Source: CAVXDY01 sp963721335 (lineage in GTDB: Bacteria > Actinomycetota > Thermoleophilia > Miltoncostaeales > Miltoncostaeaceae). From it: DNA of 64,000 bases. Location of the stretch: contig CAVRIV010000008.1 of NCBI GenBank assembly GCA_963721335.1, positions 806,001 to 870,000 on the forward strand. The letters run 5' to 3'. Shown here one piece after another: positions 15,685 through 23,872 of the stretch. Positions within the stretch are counted from its first letter, which is position 1. The number at the start of each line of letters is the position of its first letter. The position numbers and the translations under genes are program-made. The notes under the pieces are model-generated. The model was given only the letters and a program-made list of their open reading frames with translations, had not been told where the DNA came from and did not search any database.

Positions 15685-17544
15685 TCAGCCGGCGGCCTCG
15701 GCCGCCTGCTCCCACTCGCGCATCAGCCAGGACAGCTCCTCCTGCAGAGAGCGGTGCTCCTCGCCGCGGGCGGCCAGGAGCGTGCGGTCTCCCACCACCT
15801 CCGGATCGACGAGATCGCCCTCGACGGCCGCGATGCGGGTCTCGAGCTCGGCGATGCGCCCCTCCAGCCGCCGCACGTCGGCCACCGGCTCCGGGGCCCG
15901 TGGCTCGCGCGAGACCGGGCGCCGCTTCCGGCGGGGCGCGGGGGCCGGCGCCGCCTCCGCGGGCGGCTCCTCGCGGGCGCGCACCAGGTCCGAGTAGCCG
16001 CCGGCCCGCATCACGGCCCGTCCATCCTCGAGCGCCAGGGTGTGCGTGGCGATCGCATCGATCAGGGCTCGATCGTGGGAGACGATCAGGATGGTCCCGT
16101 CGTAGGCCTCCAGCGCGGCCTCCAGAGCCTCGCGGCTCTCCGCGTCGAGGTGGTTCGTCGGCTCGTCCAGCACCAGCAGGTTGCCGCCGCGGGCGATCAG
16201 CGCCACCAGCTCCAGGCGACGACGCTCGCCCCCCGAGAGGCGCTCCACGCGGGCCTCGGCGGCGTCGCCCGAGAACAGGAAGCCGCCGAGCAGGGTGCGC
16301 GCCTGGGTCTGGGTCAGGTCGCTCGTCGCGAGGACCGTCTCCAGCACCGTCCGGTCCTCCCGAAGGCTCTCGCCCTGCTGCGAGAAGTAGGCCGGCACCA
16401 CGCGGTGACCGATGCTCACGCGCCCACGCGCCGGTGCGCGCCGGCCGATGAGCGTCTCGAGGAGGGTGGTCTTGCCGGCGCCGTTCGGGCCCACCACCGC
16501 CAGCCGCTGGCCGCGCTCCAGGGTGAAGCCCAGGCCGGACACCAGCGTGCGGCCCGGCACCGCGATGTCGACCCCGTCGCTCTCCAGCACCACCCGGCCG
16601 CTGCGCTCGGACTTGGGGAACCCGAACGCCAGATGGGCGGCCCGGGTGGGCGCCCGCGGGGGCTCCATCTTGTCGAGCCTCTTCTGGCGCGAGGCCGCCT
16701 GCCGCGACTTGGTGCCGGCGCGCCAACGCGTCACGAAGCGCTCCAGGCGGGCGATCTCGGCGGCCTGCCGCTCGGCCTCGGCCCCCTGGCGGTCGATCGC
16801 GAGCGCCCGCTCGCGCCGGAAGGCCGAGTAGCCCATGGGCCAGAGCTTCGACCGGCCGCGGTCGATCTCGAGAACGCCGGTCGCGAGCGACTCGAGCAGC
16901 CACCGGTCGTGGGAGACCAGCAGCACGGCCGCGCCCAGCTCGGCGATGGTGCGCTCGAGCCACTCCACCGCCTCGATGTCCAGGTGGTTGGTGGGCTCGT
17001 CCAGCAGCAGCACGTCCGGGCGCGACACCAGGGCCCGGGCGAGCGACGCCCGCGTGAGCTCGCCGCCGGAGAAGCCGTCGAGCGGGCGCTCCAGCTCGTC
17101 CTCGCCGATCCCCAGCCCGCGCAGCACGCGCTCCATCCAGGCCCGCCAGGCGTAGCCCCCGGCGCGCTCGAGGCGCGCCTGGGCCTGCTCGTAGGCGCCC
17201 AGCACGTCGGGCCCGGCATCGCCCGCGGCCATGCGCGCCTCGAGCTCGGCCAGCTCGCGCTCTGCGCGCGCGGCCCCCTGCACGCCCTGTCCCACGTAGC
17301 CCTCCAGCGTGAGGCCGGTGCCGATGGGCGGGCGCTGGTCGTGCAGGGCGACGGTCGCCCCCTTGGGCATGCTCACCCGCCCCCCGTCCGGGTCCAGCCG
17401 GCCGGCCAGGATGCGCAGCAGCGTCGTCTTGCCCTCGCCGTTGCGGCCGACCACGGCCAGGCGGTCGCCGGGGTCGACGCGGAAGCTGACATCGCCCAGG
17501 ACGTCCCGCGCCCCGAAGCTCTTGCTGAGTTGGATGGCTTGCAC
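15685..17544 (-). CDS. ABC-F family ATPase (EttA/Uup/antibiotic-resistance type)
   Basis: 619 residues with two ABC cassettes and no membrane segment: Walker A 'GRNGEGKTT' and 'GPNGAGKTT', signatures 'FSGGELTRASLARAL' and 'LSGGERRRLELVAL', Walker B 'VLLLDEPTNHLD' and 'LLVLDEPTNHLD'. The linker between cassettes is basic and helical ('FVTRWRAGTKSRQAASRQKR'), as in ribosome-binding ABC-F proteins. The C-terminal ~80 residues ('RRLEGRIAELETRIAAVEG') form a coiled coil like that of Uup. Start is GTG 17544, 8 bases downstream of a minus-strand TACCCT. Which ABC-F subgroup is uncertain. Confidence 0.9.
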   Translation of the reverse strand: MQAIQLSKSFGARDVLGDVSFRVDPGDRLAVVGRNGEGKTTLLRILAGRLDPDGGRVSMPKGATVALHDQRPPIGTGLTLEGYVGQGVQGAARAERELAELEARMAAGDAGPDVLGAYEQAQARLERAGGYAWRAWMERVLRGLGIGEDELERPLDGFSGGELTRASLARALVSRPDVLLLDEPTNHLDIEAVEWLERTIAELGAAVLLVSHDRWLLESLATGVLEIDRGRSKLWPMGYSAFRRERALAIDRQGAEAERQAAEIARLERFVTRWRAGTKSRQAASRQKRLDKMEPPRAPTRAAHLAFGFPKSERSGRVVLESDGVDIAVPGRTLVSGLGFTLERGQRLAVVGPNGAGKTTLLETLIGRRAPARGRVSIGHRVVPAYFSQQGESLREDRTVLETVLATSDLTQTQARTLLGGFLFSGDAAEARVERLSGGERRRLELVALIARGGNLLVLDEPTNHLDAESREALEAALEAYDGTILIVSHDRALIDAIATHTLALEDGRAVMRAGGYSDLVRAREEPPAEAAPAPAPRRKRRPVSREPRAPEPVADVRRLEGRIAELETRIAAVEGDLVDPEVVGDRTLLAARGEEHRSLQEELSWLMREWEQAAEAAG

Positions 17545-17551
17545 GACCGAC

Positions 17552-17558
17552 TAGGGTA
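17552..17558. promoter_or_regulatory. Overlapping divergent -10 elements for the ABC-F gene and rnd
   Basis: The 7 bases TAGGGTA hold TAGGGT on the plus strand (7 bases before ATG 17565 of rnd) and TACCCT on the minus strand (8 bases before GTG 17544 of the ABC-F gene). Both genes therefore appear to be transcribed leaderless from one near-symmetric element. Confidence 0.55.
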
Positions 17559-17564
17559 GCGAGG

Positions 17565-18764
17565 ATGCCCTCCCCCGAGCCGATCCGCGACGCCGCCGGC
17601 GTCTCCGCCGTCAACGCCGAGGCGCGCGCCGCCGGCCGTGCGGCGATCGACCTCGAGTTCCTCTGGGAGCGGACGTACGCCCCGATCGCATGCCTCGCCC
17701 AGGTGGCGACCCCGGTGGGCGTTCACCTGATCGACCCGATCGAGGGCGCGCCGCTCGACGGCGTCGCCGCGCTGGTCTCCGACCCCGGCGTCGAGGCGGT
17801 GATGCACGCGCCGTCGGCCGACCTGACGCTGCTGGGCATGGCCTTCGGGACCCGTCCGCAACGCATCCGGGACCTCCAGATCGTGGCCGGGTTCGTGGGC
17901 CTCGGAGCCGGCCAGGGGCTCGCGACCCTGCTGGAGCGGGTGCTGGGCGTGCGCCTCGACAAGGGCGAGCGCTACACCGACTGGAGCCGGCGGCCCCTCT
18001 CGCCCGCACAGCTCGAGTACGCCGCGGGGGACGTCGTGCACCTCCTGGAGCTGGCCGACGAGCTCGACCGCCGGGTGCGCGAGCTGGGGCGCGAGGAGTG
18101 GGTGGCCGAGGAGCACGAGCGGCGCTACGGGCCCGACGCGCGGATCGTGCCGGATCCCGAGCTGGCGTGGCGCCGGGTCAAGGGAAACGGGCGCCTGAGC
18201 GGCCAGGACCGGGCCGTGCTGGCCTCGGTGGCGGCCTGGCGCGAGCGCGAGGCCCAGAAGCGCGATCGCCCCGCGGCCTGGGTGGTTCCCGACCGCACGC
18301 TCATCGAGATCGCCCGGCGGAGGCCGACGAGCCGGACGGCCCTCGAGGGCGAGCGGGGTCTGCCCGACCGCATCCGGGGCGCCGACGCCGACGCGCTGCT
18401 GGAGGCGGTTCGCGCCGGCGAGTCCGCTCCGCCGATGGCCACGCCCTCGGCTCCGCCGCCCGAGGCGCAGCACCGGCTGGACGTGCTCGGCCCGCTCGGG
18501 GCGGTGCTCGTCACGGCGAGGGCGGAGGCCGTCGACCTGGCGCCGAGCCTGGTGGCGACCCGCGACGAGATCTCCTCGTTCCTCGTGGCCGCGATCGCCG
18601 GGGACCTCGACGGCCAGCCGCTCGCCACGGGATGGCGGCGTGAGCTGGTGGGCGACGCACTCATCGACCTGGCCGAGGGACGGCTCGCGCTGGCGGCCGA
18701 CGCCAAGCGGCCCTATCTGGCCGAGCTGACCCGGACTCCCGGCGACGCGGCCCGGGTACAGTGA
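17565..18764 (+). CDS. rnd: Ribonuclease D (3'-5' exonuclease with HRDC domain)
   Basis: 399 residues. DEDDy exonuclease motifs: Exo I 'AIDLEFLWERTYAP' (Asp and Glu metal ligands), Exo II 'HAPSADLTLL', Exo III 'YAAGDVVHLLEL' (Tyr and Asp). An HRDC helical domain follows ('QDRAVLASVAAWREREAQKRDRPAAW'-like segment at about residues 215-290). RNase D trims tRNA 3' ends and other small RNAs. The last 110 residues are less conserved and may be a second HRDC-like domain. The stop overlaps the next GTG (GTGA). Confidence 0.9.
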   Translation: MPSPEPIRDAAGVSAVNAEARAAGRAAIDLEFLWERTYAPIACLAQVATPVGVHLIDPIEGAPLDGVAALVSDPGVEAVMHAPSADLTLLGMAFGTRPQRIRDLQIVAGFVGLGAGQGLATLLERVLGVRLDKGERYTDWSRRPLSPAQLEYAAGDVVHLLELADELDRRVRELGREEWVAEEHERRYGPDARIVPDPELAWRRVKGNGRLSGQDRAVLASVAAWREREAQKRDRPAAWVVPDRTLIEIARRRPTSRTALEGERGLPDRIRGADADALLEAVRAGESAPPMATPSAPPPEAQHRLDVLGPLGAVLVTARAEAVDLAPSLVATRDEISSFLVAAIAGDLDGQPLATGWRRELVGDALIDLAEGRLALAADAKRPYLAELTRTPGDAARVQ

Positions 18765-19219
18765 GCCCGTTGACCGGGCCGTTCGACCACATCGCCTGCT
18801 TCATCGACGAGTCCGATGCGGCGACGCGGGCCCTGACGGAGGCCGCCGCCCTGCGCGACCTGTCCGGCGGAAAGCTGAGCGTGGTGCACGTGGTGGCGCC
18901 GCCGTCCTTCCTCGTCTCGCTGGGGAGCGCCGTGGGCGGGTCGGTGCCGTTCGACGACCGGCCGGAGATGGAGGTCGCGCAGGCATGGCTCGAGAACCTC
19001 GCCGGGGGGTTCGAGGGCGCCGAGGCGGTGCTGCTGGAGGGGCACCCCGCGAGCACGGCGTGCGACTGGGCCCGCGAGGCGGGCTGCTCGGTGATGGTGG
19101 CCGCGAGCCACCGCGGCGCCGTGGAGCGCGTGTTCCTGGGGAGCTTCGCCGGCTACGTGGCCCACCACGCTCCGTGCGCGGTGCTGCTGGTGCCTCCCGA
19201 GGCCTCCGAGGCTCCTTGA
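18761..19219 (+). CDS. Universal stress protein (UspA family)
   Basis: 152 residues of a single Usp domain: opening strand 'FDHIACFIDESDAATRAL', and the nucleotide-binding end 'ASHRGAVERVFLGSFAGYVAHHAPCAVLLV', matching the GxxG-x9-GS type loop although the first Gly is replaced (SHRG). Cytoplasmic; role in stress or ATP signalling is known only for the family. GTG 18761 overlaps the rnd stop; a TTG at 18770 is an alternative. Confidence 0.85.
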   Translation: MSPLTGPFDHIACFIDESDAATRALTEAAALRDLSGGKLSVVHVVAPPSFLVSLGSAVGGSVPFDDRPEMEVAQAWLENLAGGFEGAEAVLLEGHPASTACDWAREAGCSVMVAASHRGAVERVFLGSFAGYVAHHAPCAVLLVPPEASEAP

Positions 19220-19232
19220 GGGGCGAGGCGGC

Positions 19233-19266
19233 GGCGGGCGGGGGCCGCAGGGCCCCGGCGCCCGCC
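19233..19266. terminator. Hairpin between convergent usp and the 52-residue ORF
   Basis: GGCGGGCGGGGGCC pairs with GGCCCCGGCGCCCGCC around GCA(G), with a small bulge. Placed just after the usp stop and after the minus-strand small ORF, so it could end both transcripts. Confidence 0.45.
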
Positions 19267-19283
19267 GCGAGCCGTGGAGCGGG

Positions 19284-19442
19284 CTACGCCGCCAGGGCGG
19301 TCATCCCGCTCTCGGAGCTCGAGAGAGCGGGGTGGGCGTGCGTACAGCCCGGGACCTGGCAGGACCCCCCCGCATCGGGATCGAGAAGTGCAAGAAGAGC
19401 CTCGATGCGGACGGTCTCGACGAGCGTGAGCGTGCTTCCCAT
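19284..19442 (-). CDS. Small protein of 52 residues with a Cys-x4-Cys-x-His-x-His cluster
   Basis: I do not recognise it. The case for a gene is the strong SD: AGGAG lies 7 bases before ATG 19442 in an otherwise empty 300-base gap. The peptide begins 'MGSTLTLVETVRIEALLALL', an amphipathic helix, then 'GGSCQVPGCTHAHPALSSSE', where two Cys and two His could bind a metal. An upstream in-frame start at 19472 adds ten residues but lacks an SD. It is not obviously linked to its neighbours. Confidence 0.5.
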   Translation of the reverse strand: MGSTLTLVETVRIEALLALLDPDAGGSCQVPGCTHAHPALSSSESGMTALAA

Positions 19443-19518
19443 GTCATCTCCTGACGGTGCCGGGGGATTCATGGGCGCTATCCAACCCCGCCCTGGTGTC
19501 GCGCGGGTTGCGCGGAGG

Positions 19519-20229
19519 TTAGGGGTCGGTTATGCCGGGGTCGTCCACCAGCGGGGCGAGGTCGGCCATCGCCGTCACGAGGGCGACGCGCGCCACCGAC
19601 GGCGCCGTGGCCGCCAGCGGCAGGACCTGCCAGATCGTCCGCCGCAGGTAGTTCCCGGCCCAGCGGCGGTAGCGCTCCCCGGTGCGCATCACGAGCGCCT
19701 GGATGCTGCGGAGGTTGTCGACCCGGTCCGCGAGCTTCAGGATCTGGGCGCGGTGGGGAGCCTTGTGCAGAAGCCGCTCGTAGTAGCGCCGGATCTCCTC
19801 GGGATCGTCGGGGGCCGTCAGCCAGTCGACGAGGTCGGCCACGTCGGGACCGAAGCCGGCGCGCAGCTCCTCGATGGTCGTGGACGTGTCCTCGACGGTG
19901 TCGTGAAGGAGCGCGGCCTGCAGCAGGTCCGGATCGGACTCCCCCCAGCGCGAGAGCTCCATGGCCACGCGGACCAGATGGACCCAGTACGGGGTGTCGC
20001 TGCCGCGCCGGGTCTGCGCTCCGTGGCGGGCGCGCGCGAAGGCGAGGGCGCGCCGCAGCGCGGTGCGGTGAGCCGGGTCGGGCAGCGCCGCCACGAAGTC
20101 GGTCCAGACCCGGTTGACCGTCTCGGGAGCGTCGAACATGCCCGGCCAGGCGAGCGCTTCCTCGGTGGGCGCTCCGTGACCGTGGCCGGCGTCCCCCAGC
20201 GACGGCGGACGGAGCGGCATCGGACCCAT
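19519..20229 (-). CDS. HD-domain phosphohydrolase, RelA/SpoT (MESH1)-like
   Basis: 236 residues. The metal-binding pattern of (p)ppGpp hydrolase domains is visible: 'YWVHLVRVAMEL' (first His), 'AALLHDTVEDTSTT' (HD plus ED) and 'KLADRVDNLRS' (distal Asp). There is no synthetase or TGS domain, so it would be a stand-alone hydrolase of the small-alarmone-hydrolase kind; guanosine tetraphosphate as substrate is inferred. ATG 20229 is 7 bases after a minus-strand TAGGCT. It starts face to face with the Ppx/GppA gene inside one CCATGG, a pairing that fits alarmone metabolism. Confidence 0.8.
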   Translation of the reverse strand: MGPMPLRPPSLGDAGHGHGAPTEEALAWPGMFDAPETVNRVWTDFVAALPDPAHRTALRRALAFARARHGAQTRRGSDTPYWVHLVRVAMELSRWGESDPDLLQAALLHDTVEDTSTTIEELRAGFGPDVADLVDWLTAPDDPEEIRRYYERLLHKAPHRAQILKLADRVDNLRSIQALVMRTGERYRRWAGNYLRRTIWQVLPLAATAPSVARVALVTAMADLAPLVDDPGITDP

Positions 20230-21784
20230 GGCCTCTAGCCTAGCGCCGCCGGCAACGCCCGAGCGCCGCCTCGCGGTCATCGACATGGGCTCCAACACCT
20301 TCCGGCTGGTCGTCTACCGCTACCGGGAGGGCGGCTCGTTCCAGCTCGTGGACGAGATCCGCGAGGCCGTGCGGCTCTCCCAGGGGGCCACGCCCGAGGG
20401 GCTGCAGGCCGACGCCATCGAGCGCGCGGCGCACACCACCCGCCTCTACGCCGCCTTCGTGGCGGCGAGCGGGGTGGACGACGTGGAGGCGGTGGCGACG
20501 AGCGCCGCGCGGGACGCCGCCAACGGCGACGAGGTGATGGCCGCCCTGTCGGCGGACGGGGCGCTGGCCGTGCGAACCCTCTCGGCCGAGGGGGAGGCCT
20601 GGTACGGGTACCTCGGCGCCGTCAACAGCACCACCCTGGGCGACGGCTACGTCCTCGACCTGGGCGGTGGGAGCGTGCAGGTGACCCAGGTCGTGGGCCG
20701 CGGGCTCGAGCGGGCCGTGTCGCGTCCCCTGGGAGCCGTGCGCATGACCGAGCGCTTCCTGTCCGGGGAGCGCGCGAGCCGCTCCGACATCAAGGCCCTG
20801 CGCAAGCACGTGCTCAACGAGCTCGGCGACCTGCCGTGGCTGGACGACTCCGGCGGCCGGACGGTGGGAATCGGGGGGACCATCCGCACCCTCGCCCGGA
20901 TGCATCAGCGCCGGGTGCGCTACCCGCTCGACGAGCTGCACGGGTACCCGCTCACCCGGGACGGCCTGCAGGAGCTGATCGAGGCGATGGCCGAGCTGCC
21001 GGCCGGCGAGCGCAGCCGGCTGCCGGGGCTGAAGCCCGACCGGGCCGACATCACGCTGGCGGGCGCCGTCGTGATCTCGACGGTGCTGGAGTGCATCGGC
21101 GTCGACCGCGTGGAGATCTGCGCCCAGGGGCTGCGGGAGGGCATCTTCTACGAGCGCTTCCTCGCCCCGGCCGACCCGCCCCTGATCCCGGACGTCCGCC
21201 GCCAGAGCGTTCTCAACCTGGTGGAGACCTACCGCTGCGCCCTGCCCCACGCCGAGAACGTCGCGACCCTGGCCCTCGCGCTCTACGACGAGCTGGCGCG
21301 GCTCGGCCTGCAGACCATGGACCGCCGCGAGCGCGAGCTGCTGTGGGCGGCCGGGATGCTCCACGACGCGGGCGTCATCGTCGACTACAACGACCACCAC
21401 AAGCACGGCTTCTACCTGGTGCTGAACGCAGGGCTCCCCGGCTTCCGGCACTGGGAGCTGGCCACGATCGCCCTGCTGGTGCGCGCGCACCGCAAGGCCC
21501 TGCCCTCCGTCGCGCCGCTCGGCGAGATCCTGGATGCCGTCGACGACGACCGTCTCGCCCGCGTCGCCGTCTGCCTGCGCCTGGCCGAGCAGCTCGAGCG
21601 CGGGCGGGCGGGCCGTGTCCGCGAGGTGCGCATGGAGGCCCCCGACGGAGTCGTACGGCTGCTGGTGCGGGCCGAGGGCGATCCCACGGCGGCGCTGTGG
21701 GCGGCGGCCCTCGAGAGCCCCGCCGTCGAGTCCGCGTTCGGCCGCCGCCTGGAGGTGGCCGAGGAGCGCGTCACCGCCCGCTGA
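20228..21784 (+). CDS. ppx: Exopolyphosphatase / guanosine pentaphosphate phosphohydrolase (Ppx/GppA)
   Basis: 518 residues. The N-terminal actin-like ATPase fold begins with 'LAVIDMGSNTFRLVVYR' (phosphate 1 loop), followed by 'YVLDLGGGSVQVTQV' and 'VGIGGTIRTLARM'. A C-terminal HD-type domain is present: 'HAENVATLALAL', 'WAAGMLHDAGVIVDYNDHHKH'. These enzymes shorten polyphosphate and convert pppGpp to ppGpp. ATG 20228 overlaps the divergent HD gene's start by two bases and is the only start close to the conserved 'DMGSN'; no -10 is seen before it. The 3' end overlaps the convergent ABC permease by 14 bases. Confidence 0.92.
   Translation: MASSLAPPATPERRLAVIDMGSNTFRLVVYRYREGGSFQLVDEIREAVRLSQGATPEGLQADAIERAAHTTRLYAAFVAASGVDDVEAVATSAARDAANGDEVMAALSADGALAVRTLSAEGEAWYGYLGAVNSTTLGDGYVLDLGGGSVQVTQVVGRGLERAVSRPLGAVRMTERFLSGERASRSDIKALRKHVLNELGDLPWLDDSGGRTVGIGGTIRTLARMHQRRVRYPLDELHGYPLTRDGLQELIEAMAELPAGERSRLPGLKPDRADITLAGAVVISTVLECIGVDRVEICAQGLREGIFYERFLAPADPPLIPDVRRQSVLNLVETYRCALPHAENVATLALALYDELARLGLQTMDRRERELLWAAGMLHDAGVIVDYNDHHKHGFYLVLNAGLPGFRHWELATIALLVRAHRKALPSVAPLGEILDAVDDDRLARVAVCLRLAEQLERGRAGRVREVRMEAPDGVVRLLVRAEGDPTAALWAAALESPAVESAFGRRLEVAEERVTAR
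20237..20242 (-). promoter_or_regulatory. Leaderless -10 element (TAGGCT) for the HD hydrolase
   Basis: On the minus strand TAGGCT ends 7 bases before ATG 20229. It lies inside the first codons of the divergent ppx gene. No SD. Confidence 0.45.
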
Positions 21785-22967
21785 CGCGCGGGCGCAGGGC
21801 CTCGCGCAGCGACAGGCGCGGGCCGGTGCGGGTGATCCCGCCCCGGTAGACCCTCGCCCCGATGGCGATCGCCGCCGCCGCGGCCGCCACCGTGAGCACG
21901 AGCGCGAGCGCCATCTGCGCGGGCGGCACCCCGCCGGTCGCCACGCGCATCGGCATCATCACGGGGGCGAACGGCGGCAGGATGGAGAGGACCTGCACCC
22001 AGACGGCCTCGGGATCGCCCGGGATGACCGTGGCCGCGAGGTACCCCAGCAGGAGCAGCATGGCCGGGAAGGCGGTGACCTGCCCCACCTCCTGCTGCCG
22101 GCCCACCAGCGCGCCGAGCGCGCCGTAGGCGGCGCTGTACATGGCGTAGCCGACCACGAACCACACCAGCCCCCACGCCACGACCGCCCCGGTCGTGTCG
22201 GGAAGCTCGGCCAGGTCGAGCGACAGGGCGGCGATCAGCGCGGGCAGCGCGGCGACGGCCAGCTGGAGCAGGGCCGTCAGGCCGATCCCCACCACCTTCC
22301 CGATCAGGAGCTCCGACGGCCGGAGGCTGGCGAGCAGCACCTCCGAGACACGGCTCGTCTTCTCCTCCGCGATGCCTCCCGCGACCACCGCGCCGGCGAG
22401 GAGCAGGGTGATGTAGAGGACGACGGCCACGATGTAGCCGACCGCGAGGTCGCTCCCCTGGAAGTCGTCCGGGTTCACGGCGCGCACCGTGATCTCCGGC
22501 GGGCGGCCCAGCTCGTCGATGCTCGCCGGCGGGACCCCGGCATCCGCGAGCGCCGCGCGCACGCGGGCCGCGCCGAGGCCCTGGGCGATCGAGGCCCGCA
22601 GGCCGTCCGACAGCTCCTTCTCCACCACGACGCGGACGCCGGCCCCGTCGCCGGTCACCACCACGCCGGCGTCGACGTCACCGCTCGCCCCGGCGCGCTC
22701 GGCCGCGGCCGCGTCCTCCGGGCGAACGGTCAGCACCTTGCCCTGAGCGGCGGCGGCCGCGGTCAGCGCGTCGCCGAGCCCCGCGGGCCCGCCCGAGAGC
22801 GCGATGGTCTGGCGGTCGGGCCCGTCGTCGCCGATCAGGGTCGGGACCAGGACGAGCGCGAGCGAGGCCGCCAGCAGGACCGCCGTCGAGATGCGGAACA
22901 CCTTCGAGCGCAGGCGCTCCCGGATCTCGCGCTCGGCCACCAGCCGCACCATGAGCCCGCGGATCAT
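21771..22967 (-). CDS. ABC-2 type transporter permease (NatB/YhaP-like)
   Basis: 398 residues. One N-terminal membrane helix ('AVLLAASLALVLVPTLIG'), a large extracytoplasmic domain (about residues 45-165), then five or six helices, with the typical 'GGIAEEKTSRVSEVLLASLRPSELLIGK' region before the helices that marks ABC-2 sodium/drug exporters. Start ATG 22967 overlaps the ATPase stop (ATGA). The frame is open upstream but only as the shadow of the ATPase. Exported substrate unknown. Confidence 0.88.
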   Translation of the reverse strand: MIRGLMVRLVAEREIRERLRSKVFRISTAVLLAASLALVLVPTLIGDDGPDRQTIALSGGPAGLGDALTAAAAAQGKVLTVRPEDAAAAERAGASGDVDAGVVVTGDGAGVRVVVEKELSDGLRASIAQGLGAARVRAALADAGVPPASIDELGRPPEITVRAVNPDDFQGSDLAVGYIVAVVLYITLLLAGAVVAGGIAEEKTSRVSEVLLASLRPSELLIGKVVGIGLTALLQLAVAALPALIAALSLDLAELPDTTGAVVAWGLVWFVVGYAMYSAAYGALGALVGRQQEVGQVTAFPAMLLLLGYLAATVIPGDPEAVWVQVLSILPPFAPVMMPMRVATGGVPPAQMALALVLTVAAAAAAIAIGARVYRGGITRTGPRLSLREALRPRVSGR

Positions 22968-23872
22968 CGGTGCCCGTTCACCGCGTCGAGGAACAGCTCC
23001 GCAAGGGTCGGCTGCTCCAGCCCGAAGTCGCGCACGCGGCCGGCCGCGCGCGCCGTGTCGAGCAGGTCGAGCGGGTCGACCCCCGGCGCGAGCGCCAGGC
23101 GCAGGCCGCCGGCGTCCGACGAGGTCACGCGCACGCCGGGGGCCGCCGCGAGGCGCTCCCGCGCCGCCGCGCCGTCGAGGTCCACGCGCAGCTCGCGGCG
23201 GCCGCTCTGGGACTTCAGGTCGCTCACCCGGCCCTCCATCAGCAGCCGCCCCTTGTCGAGCACCGCCACCGACTCGCACAGGCCCTCCACCAGGTCGAGC
23301 TGGTGGCTGGAGAAGAGGACCGTCCGCCCGGCGCGGGCGGCCTCCTGCACGATCTCGGAGAGATTCGCCGCGGCCAGCGGGTCGAGCCCCGAGAAGGGCT
23401 CGTCCAGCACGAGGGCCTCCGGCTCGTGCACCAGCGCGGCCGCGAGCTGCACGCGCTGCTGGTTGCCCAGCGACAGGCGCTCGACCGGATCGCCGGCGCG
23501 GTCGGCGAGGCCGAGCCGCTCCAGCAGGGCGCCGGCCCGGACCGTGGCATCGCGCTTGGAGACCCCCGCCAGGCGGGCCAGGTAGACGAGCTGGTCGAGC
23601 ACCCGCATGTCGGGGTAGAGGCCGCGCTCCTCGGGCATGTAGCCGAACCGGCGGCGCTGCTCGATGCCCACCGGCTCGCCCTGGTAGCGCACGGTCCCGG
23701 CGTCGGCGGGGATGACGCCGAAGACGATGCGCATCGCCGTCGTCTTCCCCGAGCCGTTCGGCCCCAGCAGGCCCACGACCTGCCCGGGAGGCACGGACAT
23801 GGTCAACCCGTCGAGGGCGACCTGCTCTCCGTAGCGCTTGGTGAGCCCTTCGATCTCGAGCACTCGATCCAT
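22964..23872 (-). CDS. ABC transporter ATPase (NatA/YhaQ-like)
   Basis: 302 residues: 'GPNGSGKTTAMR' Walker A, 'LSLGNQQRVQLAAAL' signature (LSxGN variant), 'ALVLDEPFSGLDP' Walker B, 'FSSHQLDLVE' switch, and the ~80-residue C-terminal tail common in ABC-2 exporters. Pairs with the downstream permease. It starts inside the 3' end of the DoxX gene (70-base overlap), which indicates coupled expression. Confidence 0.9.
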   Translation of the reverse strand: MDRVLEIEGLTKRYGEQVALDGLTMSVPPGQVVGLLGPNGSGKTTAMRIVFGVIPADAGTVRYQGEPVGIEQRRRFGYMPEERGLYPDMRVLDQLVYLARLAGVSKRDATVRAGALLERLGLADRAGDPVERLSLGNQQRVQLAAALVHEPEALVLDEPFSGLDPLAAANLSEIVQEAARAGRTVLFSSHQLDLVEGLCESVAVLDKGRLLMEGRVSDLKSQSGRRELRVDLDGAAARERLAAAPGVRVTSSDAGGLRLALAPGVDPLDLLDTARAAGRVRDFGLEQPTLAELFLDAVNGHR

